DNA of 64,000 nucleotides from positions 66,571,249 to 66,635,248 of the forward strand of contig NC_088295.1 of assembly GCF_032854445.1 (NCBI RefSeq). Direction: 5' to 3'. Below the pieces are notes generated by a model. That model saw nothing but the letters and a program-made list of their open reading frames with translations, made no database searches and had not been told where the DNA came from. The DNA comes from Liolophura sinensis (taxonomy: Eukaryota > Mollusca > Polyplacophora > Chitonida > Chitonidae). The position numbers were made by a program, and so were the translations under genes. This document shows, one piece after another, positions 26,220-39,180 of the stretch (position 1 is its first letter; each line of letters opens with the position of its first letter).

Positions 26220-29200
26220 ATAAAGTCAATACACAACAAAATCCATCTTAACCTCAGTGACTGGTTGTTCAAAAGTGTTAATACCAGATTTAACTTTAAC
26301 CCAAATGTTCAATTTGTACTCAGCCCAAAATAAATTGTATAACAGCGTATTAAATGTGACTTAAAACTGCTTCTGTTATACTTTGACTGCATTGGCTGCT
26401 GAGTTCGGCTAACATTTTAAATGTATAACGTGACTTAGTACCGGTATTACCCAATACAATTTCGAAAAACCAGACTCAGAAACCCCTGGTGTTTTTTCTC
26501 GTGACATGACCAATATACATGTAAGATGGGCAAATGGCTGGACTGGTCCCTCCAGGTACCTGTTATGAGACAAAGCTTTGGGATATCAGAGTGAGTGTTT
26601 TCACACAGACAAATGTGCGCATGGCTAGGATATTTCATTTTTAATCTATATTTAGAGTCGGTGTTTATACTTAAAGTTAACCTCAGGTGCAAGAAATATA
26701 ACGTAAGCCAATGAATAGAACGTTTGTTAGATCAACACGGATTCCCTCGAGATGATGGGTATACCTATATGAGCTGCAGGATGTGGCCACAGGCCGTTCA
26801 CCGAGGAGCGCACGTGTTAAGAAGCAATATTAAACCATCTCATCTATTCTCGTTTTTGTCTTTATCCAGAAGGATCACTGTTAATTAATCTCCGATCCAA
26901 TTTCCTGATACAAGTGCAATGCCCGTGTAAATTACCTTCGCATTCACTATCTATTAGCTCCGACATATTCTTAAGGTGATCAAAGACACTGAAATGCCAG
27001 ATGAATGTCTGATACTGGCTGATAAAAAGACGATTTTAGTAGAAAAGTTTTGTTGTTTGTTTTCTTGCAACAAACGTATGGGTCATTATTATATTTTCAA
27101 CATTATTGTATTAACAATAAATTTCCAGGGAAAGGTCATTTTCCGCAGTGTACAGATAATATTTATGTTTGTCCCTAATATTTCCATGAACCTTGTGTTC
27201 ATGAGTGGTGTAACTCCGAAAAACGGAAGGTTCACCCATACACACATATACTGTATATATATACATCTGATGATGGCAAAATAAAATGGTTTTTCGGAAT
27301 TGCACTACTTGCCTTTTCTCTAATACTTCATATATCATTAATAATTGATTATAATACTGTTTGGAAGTGAGCCAGTTCTGTATTGGTCTCAAAATAACGC
27401 TATAATTCTGAACATAAGAGCGCCTTCGCTTTAAATCTAATTTTATGCAAAAATATCCTTAAAGATCACAGACTGCCGACTAGACCACAGCTTGCCTTGT
27501 AAATATGCACGATGCAGGCGAGTTGATGCTATCAAACGAAATCTTTCCAGACATATCGGCAGGAGTTTAAATTAGCCAGGTGGACAGCCGTCTGCTCGGT
27601 TCAAAATATTTACAAGGCATTCCGCCAGCTTGACACGAAAAAATCGATCACGGTTGACCCGATTTCCTCGGCAGAGTACCATTTCTGTTGACGTGCGCAC
27701 GAGACTCCGATAAGTGAGCTCACCGTAAAGACAAACAAGTACGGTAGAGTAAGCAGGACGAGATCCGATTTGGACATTTGGACCATCACCTCCCTCCCTT
27801 TAAATAATTAAATATTACCTTGCAACTTGCGGTTTCTGAAGCTTTTACTGTTGTTAAACATAAGTTATATTTGTCCTTGATGTTTTATTCAAAAACCATT
27901 TCTGAGTAGGTCAATCTCGTTTCAGCATATGTGCATTCGTTTAAGCCTAAAGTTTGTTTACTGGATGCTACATGAATGAAACATGCTCATGGAGCCGATC
28001 CTCTTTGTGCTATAAATTCTAGGTTGTAAACAGTTTATCAAAGTTGATTAATATTTGTAGAGCGGATAAATACATAAGTCATCGACTGTCCCTATGACAG
28101 GTTACATGATAAATTCTTTTGGTTGTCATCAATATTGGAAGCACACAATAATTGCTGGAGGCTCCAACTACGCTCAACAAAAACACGACGTCATTCTCGT
28201 GCTAAATTATACCATTCCTCACCACGATCCGCAAGAAACAGTCAACCTTGTGAACTCGTCAAACGTCTTTCTACAAAATATTTAACAGGCTGGGAAATAA
28301 ATAGCGGTCAAAAACAATCATCCTTCACCGGTCATCCCAGACGAAAAGAAGTCCTCCATAATTTAGCCTATAATCAGGCTTGTAAGGGCGGTCCACTTTG
28401 CGGTAGACAGCTCAGAGCCTCTGGTTTCTTCAAGAAATCGCGAATCGCTGACGGTATAGTATGTACATTTACGTGCCCTAATTGTAAACATCAATTAATT
28501 TTCATCAAACGTTTTCCTCAGTAACCCTGCAATGTAATAAGTCGTTTACATAGTAAGAAGTTAATGGAAGTAATATAGGCCGTTCACACTTATTGTTAAC
28601 TTAACCATCTAATTCCATCTAATTATGTCATAATTATTACACAGTTATACGGTTTACACCATTATAGTAACGATCATGTGCACACCGTGTATAACAAAAA
28701 ATTCAGAGGAATATAAGACGAGTATAAGAACTCTGAATATGACGTTCGCCTGTGAAGAGAACCATCTGGTGCACAATATCCTGAAATCGTGTACAGAGAC
28801 ATGTATAGGGTCACTATGCCTTTATCGAAATGAGTGTCTGGCCATTCACATAACGTGCACTATGGGTTTGTCCACCACCATTAAGAGAACAACTCTGAAA
28901 CAAGGTATTACATATCAATCAACGAATAAAATAATAAATCAATCAATCAATCTTACGCTGTGGTAACTCATTTGTGTAATTTACATAAATATTAATATTT
29001 AATATATCCAGTGGAAAAATGACGAGTATTATTTAAACCATAACCCAGTTATTTGAAGGTGGCCTACTTTTTTTTCTTCTGATATACAGGACCATTACAC
29101 TAGAATTATATTCTGAGTTCTCTTCTTAGGTCACTGACCTATGCTTCAAGCAACAGATCTTAAACAAATAATTTTACCTTTTGGAAGGCAACAAAGGAAT

Positions 29201-30980
29201 TATCACATGTTGTAGCCTGACGATTGGCGCCTGTAGAAGGGTGAAAAAAGACATTATTTTCTATTGTAAATAAACTGGGAAGAGCATGCTCTTGTAGAAA
29301 ATCAATTAGATTCCACTTAGATGTATTTGCGGTATCGGGGTTTTCATCAACGGAGAAGGAACGCGTCAGTGTTTAAACGGCCGCAGACTTGGCTACAGCT
29401 TTCCGTTTGGAAGTGTGTTTGGCACCGGACAAAATGCACTGGTTATGCGCCAGTCATAAACCTGACCACAGTATAAGTAAACACGGGAATAAACCGAAAT
29501 AAAACGTTATTTTCCATTTTCTCAATTCCGTTTTAAACATCCAACCCGTTATTTTCTAACTTATGCCTTTTCTAAATCCACTGTCAATCTATAAAACTGG
29601 AATTAACTGCCGTAGCATCCAAGTAAAAGTAAGCAAGATTTAAAAGTGACGGAGAGGTTACTAAGTGACATCATTGTTGACGCCTCCTGCCTACGAAGAG
29701 TGTAGAATCGTAGTAGATTTAGCTTTACACTAATTGCTATGAGAGGCATAACGGTTACTTCGGTGTATGTCTGAAGACGGCTATCTCGGGCTAGACATTG
29801 GGAGAACACAAGTCTGTCTTACAGAATTCTATTGAACAACCTTGACGCCTGAGCCATTGTCTATCATTGGAATAAGGGCAGGAATGAAATGGTGGGCGAC
29901 GGATTTCCTCGAGCGCGCTAAGCATGTTTACAGCAGTGATAACGTCAAATTCAAGAGAATGACTGTGTAGTTACATGTAACAGAAAATCGAGTTACCAGT
30001 TTGTCATACCGGTACTGGCTTTTCTAGCCACAAACATCAATTTAGAAGTGGTTGAACCGCGTCAGTCTAACTAGGCCTTGAATTACATCGGCGCGTTTTT
30101 TACTTGAAAAATGCCGAATCTGCACAAATGCAGCAACTTCGGCTTGGGCCAGTTAGATTTACTGTGATAAGGTCATGACTGAGACCAATTTTCGCACCTA
30201 AATAATGGTTTGGGATAATGTAATAAACTAAATTAAAGCATGAAACTATTTTGTAGGACGGGAGATACAGAGATACCTTAGATATAGTTAGAAAAGTAAA
30301 ACATAGAAACATTTATGGCATTTCAAGGAAAGATTGAACCCAAGAAAAATTTTAAAACTTTACAAGGCCCCCAAAGGGAACCATCTTAGGATTTTCAATT
30401 TAAATTAGCAAAAAAGGTAATAAATATAACAGAAAAGCCGTTGACGAAACGGGTTGCGGGTTGTTTCAATATGCTGTTTTTTTTAGAAGATCATTCTCTA
30501 AGATCTAGAAGGAGTTTATAAAGCAATTTATTGATATATTTTAATCCAACTCCGTCAACGATGTTTATAAATATTCTTTTTGTCAACTCATGCTATTTAA
30601 TGTGAGATATTTTAAAACCTCCACTCTGCTTGTACATGGAAGACGTCATATTGAAAAGCTTTTTTGACTCTTTCTAGGATGGTGAATGCGCAGGCTTGAC
30701 GCGAGAGACGAGTCAAGGATCTCACGCCTTTTGTGAAGTCTCCCAGATTTCGGTTCAATGTCGCACTGAGTTCTGGGTTTGCACGCCTGCAGTTTTGAAG
30801 GAACGACACGGTTCAGAGACTGACGCTAATGCCTATATCCTTCTATGTACCGCCCAGAGACGTGGTGGTATAGTCTGTTTTATTATAAACCTCACACTCT
30901 TTTATGCAAACTTATCTTAATCAGTATGTCAAGCATCTTGATAGATACGTCATTTAATATGTCAAATCCATTTAGAGTCA
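26220..30980. other. Intergenic DNA
   Basis: Contains block R copy 2 (28250-28450) and a short (AATC)n tract near 28925-28950. No gene, RNA or other repeat was recognised. Confidence 0.45.
28250..28450 (+). repeat. Duplicated block R, copy 2
   Basis: Second copy. The 133-codon plus-strand ORF 28123-28524 overlaps this block. The homologous DNA at 21.8 kb is not open in the same frame, so this ORF is not treated as a gene. Confidence 0.65.
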
Positions 30981-30984
30981 AGAG

Positions 30985-31055
30985 GTTACAAAAATACTGA
31001 GGGTTCTGCCTGATTTCCCTCACCATAATGCTGGCAGTCGTCGTATAACTGAGTA
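30985..31055 (+). mobile_element. SINE-B fragment
   Basis: TTCTGCCTGATTTCCCTC, CATAATGCTGGCAGTCGTCG, TATAACTGAGTATTTC match the SINE-B body. It lies about 90 bp upstream of a longer composite copy in the same orientation. Confidence 0.55.
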
Positions 31056-31144
31056 TTTCATTAACCAAGATCAGTCGATCAAGGGTGTTGAAAAGCTTAT
31101 GTGTGTAATTCTTACGCTTCTTATGGTATCGGTGTCCTTATTTG

Positions 31145-31440
31145 TAGAGAGAGTCTGTTTATCCAAAAATGTCACTTGTGTTGTTGTAACAAATGCATCC
31201 ATTACTCAGTGTATGGTCTTCCGTGTTTGACGTATTGACACAGCAATATCTGTTTATACCTGTTTCTGTTATATTCAAGTCAGTGGCATTCATCTTTAGC
31301 CGTCTGGGACGGGAAGGTCTGCCAGGTGCGCGCGGATAGTCGTGGTTTTCCCCCGGGCTCCGTAAAATCTTCCCACTGATAATGCTGACGGCCGTGGAAT
31401 GTGAGATATTTTCGAGTACAGCATAAAACAACAATCAAAT
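31145..31440 (+). mobile_element. SINE-B composite subfamily, copy 1
   Basis: A 155-bp head unlike the tRNA-type head (GTCACTTGTGTTG, AACAAATGCATCC, TGGTCTTCCGTGTTTGACG) joined to a normal SINE-B body and tail (ATCTTCCCACTGATAATGCT; GAGTACAGCATAAAACA). The same head and body occur together, inverted, at 35982-36315, so head plus body is one repeat unit. The antisense ORF here is repeat-derived. Confidence 0.75.
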
Positions 31441-34140
31441 AACTACGTCAGTTAAATTATCTTTGTTTTGCCAGACATTAATTGTTTTTATTTAAAGACA
31501 GCTTCCCATTTTGTCACATTTTATACGTGTTTTTTAAGAGTTTATGTACACCCTATGTAAATGTTGTTGCTGAAGCAAGTCAGCATTCGTAATAAGAAAG
31601 ACTTCATAGCCGACCTTTTGTAAACATTAAACTGGTCAGCTCTTTTTAGCCTGTATACATGTAACCGTGGCAGGAATATTTAGTTTTCTTTTATCACATT
31701 GATTTAATGAACAACATGCTATTATCTTTGCTTTTCAAAAAAAAATGGGAGAGAAATGTAATTATTTCCTGTCAGAATTATTAATACCTGTTCTAAAAAT
31801 TAGGAGAATTAAGGTATGTATTTACACATATCAGATCACTAACATAACTTACGAAAGGTCAGTACTTTTGTTACATGGCGTACATTTCTAACCTCAACCT
31901 CCAGGGGATTAACATCTGATTTACCTAACGGACATGTTGTCAAGAAAACCTGGTAAGTTAAAACCCTTTTGTGTTAAGGAGGGTTCGATAAACATTACTT
32001 TCATCTCCGTTCCTTGACACAGGCTTGGACTAAACAGTGTTGATTGTTAGTATAACTGTCACTAGCCAGTAGTTTGTGCACAGATGTCAAGGTCTTATCT
32101 GAGATTTGTTAGCAGTAAGTCAAGAAATAATTTTCCAGACAAATGGCCAGGGAATCAAATTTCGTTAGGGCTATTTTAATCATCTTCCCAAGGAACACAT
32201 TTTACACAAAGTTTTATGTCTATATTCTGCCAAAATCACAGCTTCATATTACGAACAAAGATGATGAACAAATATACCTTCTGATTGTCACTTCTTCCTA
32301 TATGAATTCGTTAATTAAAAACTGCGTAGAATGTCATAAATTTTAGCTCAGGTGTTTCGAGTGTCATAAGTTCTAAATGATTAATTAACTATTGCCAGTA
32401 CGACTCGACAAGACAGGACTGTTTTTTTTCCCACCTGTTATAATTGGTTTATTACAGTGTTAGACCAAGTATTAATCAAGTAAATCATTGAACTGAAAAC
32501 AGTTATCTTAATATATGCGTCTATATTTGCCAAAGACAGTTTATGTACTTTGCCATGTGTCACATCAGTAAGACGGCTTTTATTGGTTGGTGGCGAGACG
32601 AAACAATTCTGTGGACTATCTGCCAGAGGGCGTGGCATAATTTCCTGATGTTCAAAGGCATCTGGGCGAAGTTAACAAGATATGCCAATTTGTCTCCACA
32701 GCTCATAATTGCAGTTGTGTACCGTCATCAATTCGAGAAGAAGGTTGGTACAGGTATACATATGTGACAGGCCTGTTTTCGGAAACTTCACTTGTTTGTT
32801 CAATTGATCTTTTGATGCATATTGTCAAAAGATAAGCCTTCCTGCTACATTTTTAAGGTTGACATTGCACGCAGCGGTCACCCATATAATTTTATTGCGG
32901 AAATTTATAGAAAGGCTTTTATGTTTTGATTCAAAAATATTCTTTTAGTTTGATTAGCGTTTAACACCAAAAAATATTTTGTTGACATAACAGCCATTTT
33001 TTATCGGTTTGCGGAAACCGTAATAAGCGGTGCAAACTTCCGGCCCACCAAACGATTATTACAAGAAAGGTCTTCCGAAAAAAGCAGACTATCCGTAAGA
33101 GCTAGCATACCCTTAAAGATGCACGAAAATGAGCTCGCAAACTACCCAGGGTGACATGTCTTGAATCTCTTCATTATTGTTAAGTTATCTATTTAAAGCA
33201 TATAGACTCAAAATATCCCTTGATTTCATGCAAATTATGTGACATGAGTGTTAACCTAATGTCATTGTCATGTGATGATTAGAAACAGTTAGAACAAATG
33301 CCCGATCGTATTTCATCAGTTTTGTGTGAATGCATACTAATTATGGTGCTGTACTCTCAGTAATATACGTGAACTTACATTAACTACCTGCTTTTACAGG
33401 TTAAAACGGTCGTCGCTGTTAGACTGATAAATGGATAGCCTGGGCATGAAATAATTACTGTCACTGTGTTTATCCTCATTAGGGCAATGTCAGATAACAG
33501 GTAACGCTTTTTATTAATTAGTATTTGTGCAAATGACCTACTAGTTTATCCGATAGCGCATCGTTTGTCTGAGGTACGTGAACTACATTAACCATAAAGA
33601 TAGTCCAGACCAAGGTTTGAAATTGATCGTATTTCACACAGCGCATGTGCGGCGCAGATCGCTCCCATGCGATAGAAGCCTTACAAGAATATGATAATTC
33701 CAGGAATCTTGCAAGATTTTTAAAATGACAAATAAAATTATATTTCCACCTGCCCTTTCCCATAAAAATATCAGCTAAACTGATTCCACAGGTTTTATTA
33801 TTAGTTTTATGTTGTGTTGTGTATCTTTCCTGCTTCTGCTGTCCAAAGGTCACATGGATAGGAAACCAATTTCCATTGACACTTGGAAATGTTAACAACA
33901 AAAACACTTTTTAAAGAAATAAAGTCTGTGATAACCCCGTGCTCAGGCCTTACGCAAACAGGTCCATCCAAGCAAGGAATGAAAAAGGAAACCCAGTAAT
34001 TGGCATGTTTGCAAAATGAACATCGGTAAAAATAAAATAAACCTCTGTTGCGGGTATTATTTTGATGGTAAGTGTCTTTAGTGTTTGTAAACACATCTTT
34101 CAAAATCTCCTCGAGGAACACCCACGTAATGTTTAACCCG
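31441..34140. other. Intergenic DNA
   Basis: No supported feature. The 129-codon ORF 33518-33907 (-) and the overlapping 104-codon ORF 33807-34121 (-) show no domain, motif or codon bias that would separate them from chance frames. Confidence 0.45.
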
Positions 34141-34149
34141 AGTTAAAGC

Positions 34150-34440
34150 CATGGAAACACTGTAGCTACATCACATTCAGGCCAATCCAGACGATAACTT
34201 AACTTAATTGAAATATTTTGTGGATCGATAGCCATGTTAGATACAATCCAGCTGGCTGTACAAAGTGATTTCCCAGAGGAGTTTCCAATATACAGGTTCA
34301 TGGAACGGCTGCAATAAAGCACACGTCAGAGTGTGGACAATTCATTCCTAGATGGAAAATGCTGAACCTTTTTCATCACAGAACTGACCTATCAATCAAT
34401 CCTAGGTGGTGAGAGCCGGCTAGTCACCAATGGGATTTGA
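34150..34440 (+). repeat. Tandem array 2, block P, copy 1
   Basis: Aligns with 40560-40860: TGTGGATCGATAGCC against TATGGATCGATG, ATCCAGCTGGCTGTACA against ATCCAGCAGGTTGCACA, GTGATTTCCC, GGACAATTCATTCCTAGATG against GTGAATTCATTACAAGATG, and a shared TCAATCAATC region. Offset about 6.4 kb. Confidence 0.65.
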
Positions 34441-34497
34441 GCGCCTTTCCGTTAAGGCTCATATCTGCTAAATTGTAAACAAATGTTTATATTTATT

Positions 34498-34610
34498 TAG
34501 CTATTTATTTGATTGGAATTTTACGCCGTACTCAAAAATATTTTACTTATACGACAGCAGTCAGTTTCATTTGGAAGAAAACCAGGCAGATCCAGGGAGG
34601 AACTAATAAC
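34498..34610 (-). mobile_element. SINE-B fragment
   Basis: Tail and body only: TTTGATTGGAATTTTACGCC, TACTCAAAAATATTTTACTT, GAAAACCAGGCAGATC. Confidence 0.65.
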
Positions 34611-35609
34611 CCAAATGTTCATAGCCTCTCATCACATTAAAACTGTTATTTATATATCATCTTTTAATTAATTTGTAGCTGTATATAGCTGTGTTTTAAA
34701 CTCTGAAAATACACAGGCTCACGTGCATTCAAACGAGCAATTTTGGCAAAGACATTTTAGATATATATGTTCTCTTGACTTACAAAGAAAACTTTGGCGT
34801 AAATCAGATCCGCTGTGATCTGGAAAGCCAAGAATTCTACTTCCACCAACATGAAACAAGAAAACTTTCTGAATACTGAACATATCATAAAAATATCTTA
34901 TATTTAACATGGAATATTTCAGTTTGATATGCTAAGAGGTTCTTTATACATACCAGGATGGGCCATTATTTGAGTCTGACACTGGTACACAGCTACCAAA
35001 TCACTATAGTTCATCAAGTAGTCGTATGGGCTGCTGTGTGTTGGTTTACAACGTTACCCTACATAACACAACGTGTAATGCCATACATCTCTGTTCACAT
35101 CAAGTTTCATTTGCTAAGGCGTCTATCCCTATTTGGCAATGCAACAAGTTGTCAACTGTGCAAATGACAATTAACATTCTCAATAGTCCACCAGAACTAT
35201 GGGTGTTTGACAGTATATAGGGTATACTACATGAGCAGACGTCATCAGTTCAAGCTGCCAGCGAGAATACTTACAACTCCGGCATTTTAGAACGCTAGAT
35301 ACCATTTATATATATATCACCGTTTTTGATGTCGTTGAGACTAAAAGTGAAGTTCATCACCTGCGACTAATTTAAAGCTGGTTTCATGACTGAGAAACCA
35401 AGAGTAAGACTTGTGCGGTATAAAACACGTCCGCTCAGCATGTTATTTTTGGGAGAAAAATATTAGTTCAGTTATCGTCTGTGTAATGAGGTTAAACTAA
35501 GGCTCGGTAAAAATATGTCTTAGTTTCTAAATAGACTGCTCAAAATCCTTCTGAGGGAATCCAAGTCTGGCGTAAACAGGTGAAAGGGGAAATCGCATTT
35601 CAAGTTACA

Positions 35610-35700
35610 CGGATCATTGCGATTGCTGGGGTTCAAGGTTAAACCAGACAATAAACATTATTTGTACTTTTTATGGATCAATGGCATGGTACATGCTACA
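35610..35700 (+). repeat. Tandem array 2, block P, partial copy
   Basis: GGGTTCAAGGTTAAACCAGA, CAATAAACATTA and TTTTTATGGATCAATG match 40588-40645 better than block P copy 1 does. The match stops soon after. Confidence 0.55.
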
Positions 35701-35981
35701 GTTACATGTATCCAAGCTATAAAGAGCTGACCAGGGGTCCCAAAAATTAGTTTAATGTTTACAGGAGGTCACCTATGAAGTCTTTCTTATCATGCATGCT
35801 GCAATGCTTTAGCAACAATGATTGGTGACCCTGTGTAATTTATGTCATCCCTCATAACATTTATACAGCGTCCATATGAACTCTTAAGAAACGCGCATAA
35901 AATATGACAAAATGTAAAGATGTTGTGTTTAATTAAAACAGTTTAATATCTGTTAAAAAGAATATAATTTAACTGATGTAG

Positions 35982-36315
35982 TTATTTGACTGGTGTTTTA
36001 GGCTGTACTTGAGAATATCTCACTTATTCGACGGATGTAAGCATTATAGTGGGAAGACTTTACAGAGCCCGGGGGGGGGGGGGAACCTCGACTATCCTCA
36101 CGTTCCTAACAGACCTCTCCACGTGTCAGGCGGCTAAAGATCGCACAACATGATGAATGTCATGGACTTGAGTTTAACAGGAACAGGTACATAGATATTG
36201 CTGTGTTGACGTGAAATACGTCAAATACGTCAAACACGGAAGACCATACCACTGGGTATTGGATGCATTTGTTACAGCAACACAAGTGATATCTGTGGAT
36301 AAAAAGACTCTCCCT
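35982..36315 (-). mobile_element. SINE-B composite subfamily, copy 2 (inverted relative to copy 1)
   Basis: The reverse complement matches 31145-31440 over its whole length, including the 155-bp special head. Differences include a 13-base G run (36071-36083 on the plus strand) where copy 1 has CCCCCGGG, and a short duplication of ACGTCAAAT in the head. The minus-strand 61-codon frame is repeat-derived. Confidence 0.75.
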
Positions 36316-37904
36316 ATAAATACGGATACGAGTACCATAAGCCATTCAAGCGTTTATAGACATCATTATATAGAAAGGTTCAAATGATCTTGCTACAAAA
36401 GAAGGGAAAATTGCAGTACTGATTGTCTTAAAAGTAAAAGAAGGCTAAAATATGAAGTAAGCCTCAACATACAGACGACTGAAAAATGCTTTCTTTTTTT
36501 AAGCGTGTTGAAAGGCATTAAAATATTTGAATACAATGGTAGGTTTTATGAGCCATAACGACGGTATCTATTAACTCTGACGCCACACCACCCTTTTTCC
36601 TGATGTTCACCAGAAGGGAGGAATTTTTGGGAACATTATTTCAGTAATATTTTACTCATAGGTAAAAAGAGTTATTCCAACATTCAATGCCTTGATCAGA
36701 TTGGGATGATCCTCCTGTGACGTCAGAGTTCCTAACCTCTCATAGTGTGGTCCATAAAGCCCACCTTAGAATTCAAATATTTGAGCGCCTTTAACTCTTT
36801 TCACAAAAATCTAAAACAATGAATGAAAATATATTTGTGCATAGTTTTAACTGGTCGATTTAGTGAGGCCTATGTCAATTTTTAGAGGTCTTTTCCTTTA
36901 ATAAATGAAAATGTTACAGCAGCGGTTCCTTTAGGAGAGTTTTAAATGTCACCAGTAGAATGTTGCTGTAAAAAATCTTGTATAAACAGGGGAATTGTCC
37001 GTAACTGTCTAATCAATGGTGCCAAAAAGACTCAGTAAGTCTGACAAAGAAGCACCAGAGATGAGGTCAAGAGGTCTGCAGGATATTAAAAGTATCAGGG
37101 GATATTTGTAATAATCGGTGTTTGAACCAGTTTAAACAATCAATGTTACGGATGTCCTAGCAAGATCAGTGATGACAGCCTTGAGATCAGCAGAAGTTTT
37201 GTTCTCTACTCTGCCAAACACGCAAACAAGTAGTCCAACTGAACGTATCGCGCACTTGGTCATTATTCATCAGTGCACCAAAATCGCGTGGTCAACAATC
37301 GTCCATCAAGTGATCAAGCCAGATCAGACTGCGAAGTTCCTGTCCTTAGCCTTTTAGTAAGGGATTTGTCCAGAGATATCGGCCTTTGTATGTGACACTC
37401 CCGCAAAGCAGGACACTGCCATTGTTTACAAATCGGCTTAGCCGCGTGCTATTCCTGACTGAATCTTGGCAGAGTGGTCGTGTACTCCGATAAATCCGAA
37501 TCTAAGGTCACGTCCATCTGTCGTGCTTCGTGTCTTTTACACAGACCCAAGTTTTGCCGTATTCACCGCACTGTTTGTCAATATTATCCACTTTTTCCCG
37601 CGCTATGGCAACTGGGATCCCAGTGGGATTGAGCACAGTTCTTTTGCAATAAGCCTAAATGAATACTGATTGACCACCTTACTCACATTATCATCGCCCA
37701 TGCAGGAATAAAAAAGTGTATTCACCTTGGGCCCGAATCACACCAGAGAAAAACAAAAACCCGTTTTCCTGATTTTTCTGCCGTAGACAGTACACAATGT
37801 GTACAAGAATAATCCTGTACAGAAATTCTCTGAGTTAAAATTTAAAATTTGTTTTATTACTTTTATTCAATTCTATTCTTGCCAATTACAGGGGTCCCAG
37901 AAGC

Positions 37905-38015
37905 CTCTTAACCCGGGGCTAGAGGTCTAATATCCATCGTGATGAATTAAATCGCCGCGTTGGATATATAAACAGTTACAATGAAATCGTAGCTGAGATA
38001 CATAGTTTGTTATCG
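37905..38015 (+). repeat. Dispersed repeat, copy 2 (match at 487-612)
   Basis: Second copy of the element above. It lies just before the start of the duplicated block at 38.4 kb. Confidence 0.55.
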
Positions 38016-38379
38016 ACAACTGATATTCTAGCATGGTACACGATTTGAATACTGATTTGACTACGTCCTATTTTCGTACCTTATATACTTTCTTAGTTCT
38101 TCGGTGGTTTGCGTTATACGTCATTCTTGGGAATTGGCCTTTCGATTATTGGCTTGGAACGTCCTTATTGCTCGAAGGCTGGTATACGAATGTCTGCTTT
38201 GAAGCATAAATTCTTCCCAGTGCGGTCGCTGTGAGTTCAAGCCCAGCTCATGCTGGATTCCTTTCCGGCTATACGTAGGAGGGTTTGTCAGGTAGCAACG
38301 GATGGTTGTAGTTTTTCTTTTTTTTCCTTTTTTTTGGGGGAGGTGGGGGAAGGATACATCTATCTATTTCATTTGGTGT

Positions 38380-39180
38380 CACGGAGGCTCTAGAGACTGT
38401 GGCTAGACATTTTGAGGTCTCGTGACTCTTGAATGGGTTGTTCGGGCAAAACATATGTCTTATTGCTGAATGAATTTGTACTTAGCAATACAGGTTTGTC
38501 AAGACATAGTGTTAATTATATAGCCCAGATAAATACAACGTCCGCTGGATAAACTGGCTTAATTAGTTTACGGCATAAACCCTGGGATTTGGATCTAGAG
38601 TACTGGTTAGATAGAGTGGGTATGTAGCCAGGATGTCTGAATGCCCTGTTTAATAGGTCATTACAACTGTGGTTTCCCCTAACGTCGGGTCCATGTCCTC
38701 AGACCTGGATAATTGCTTCGTAAAACCAATATTTTCCAAGGCCTGGAACGGGGATATATTTAGACTGATCAGCCGGAACTAAATTCAACCAACGTCCCAC
38801 AGTAGCTGCGTAGGAAGCTTTCTACAGGTTTCCTAGTTATTTTTCGACGCGACAATTAGAGTCGCTTCAATGCTTGTTTATAACGGCAACAGTTTGTATC
38901 TGGGGATTAAAACCCAGGTAGTTTTGTTGGGACTTACCGGAAAGAGAGTGCATTTCCAGGGTGTCGCTAATTTAGTGACTATTTCTGACTAGTTCCGACA
39001 AGCACTTCTCGCCATATGCAAACAACGCAGTCGCCTACACTACAGCTGAGTTTAACACGTTACAGGAAGACGTGCTATAGTTAAGAGTACAGTGGAAATG
39101 AAAGCGATTCTAATTTCTAGTCTGTTTGGCCGATTTATTGCTGATTAGTGTATTGATGGAAGATACGAAGTAGTTGGACA
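38380..39180 (+). repeat. Tandem array 2, block Q, copy 1
   Basis: Aligns continuously with 45800-46610 at offset 7.40-7.43 kb: TAGCCCAGATAA (38521/45948), TGTAGCCAGGATG, AATAGGTCATTACA (38652/46058), TGGTTTCCC, CCTCAG.CCT, ATTTTTCGACGCG against ATTTTTCAACGCG, and ATGCTTGTTTATAACGG against ATGCTTGTTTATGACGG. This is the best conserved duplication in the window apart from the SINEs. Confidence 0.85.

Noticed and set aside
28123-28524. 133-codon ORF with a CxxC-like CTFTCPNC end
   Set aside because: Overlaps duplicated block R, whose other copy (21.8 kb) is not open in this frame; no full zinc-binding pattern.
31159-31434. 91-codon minus-strand ORF
   Set aside because: Antisense of the composite SINE-B.
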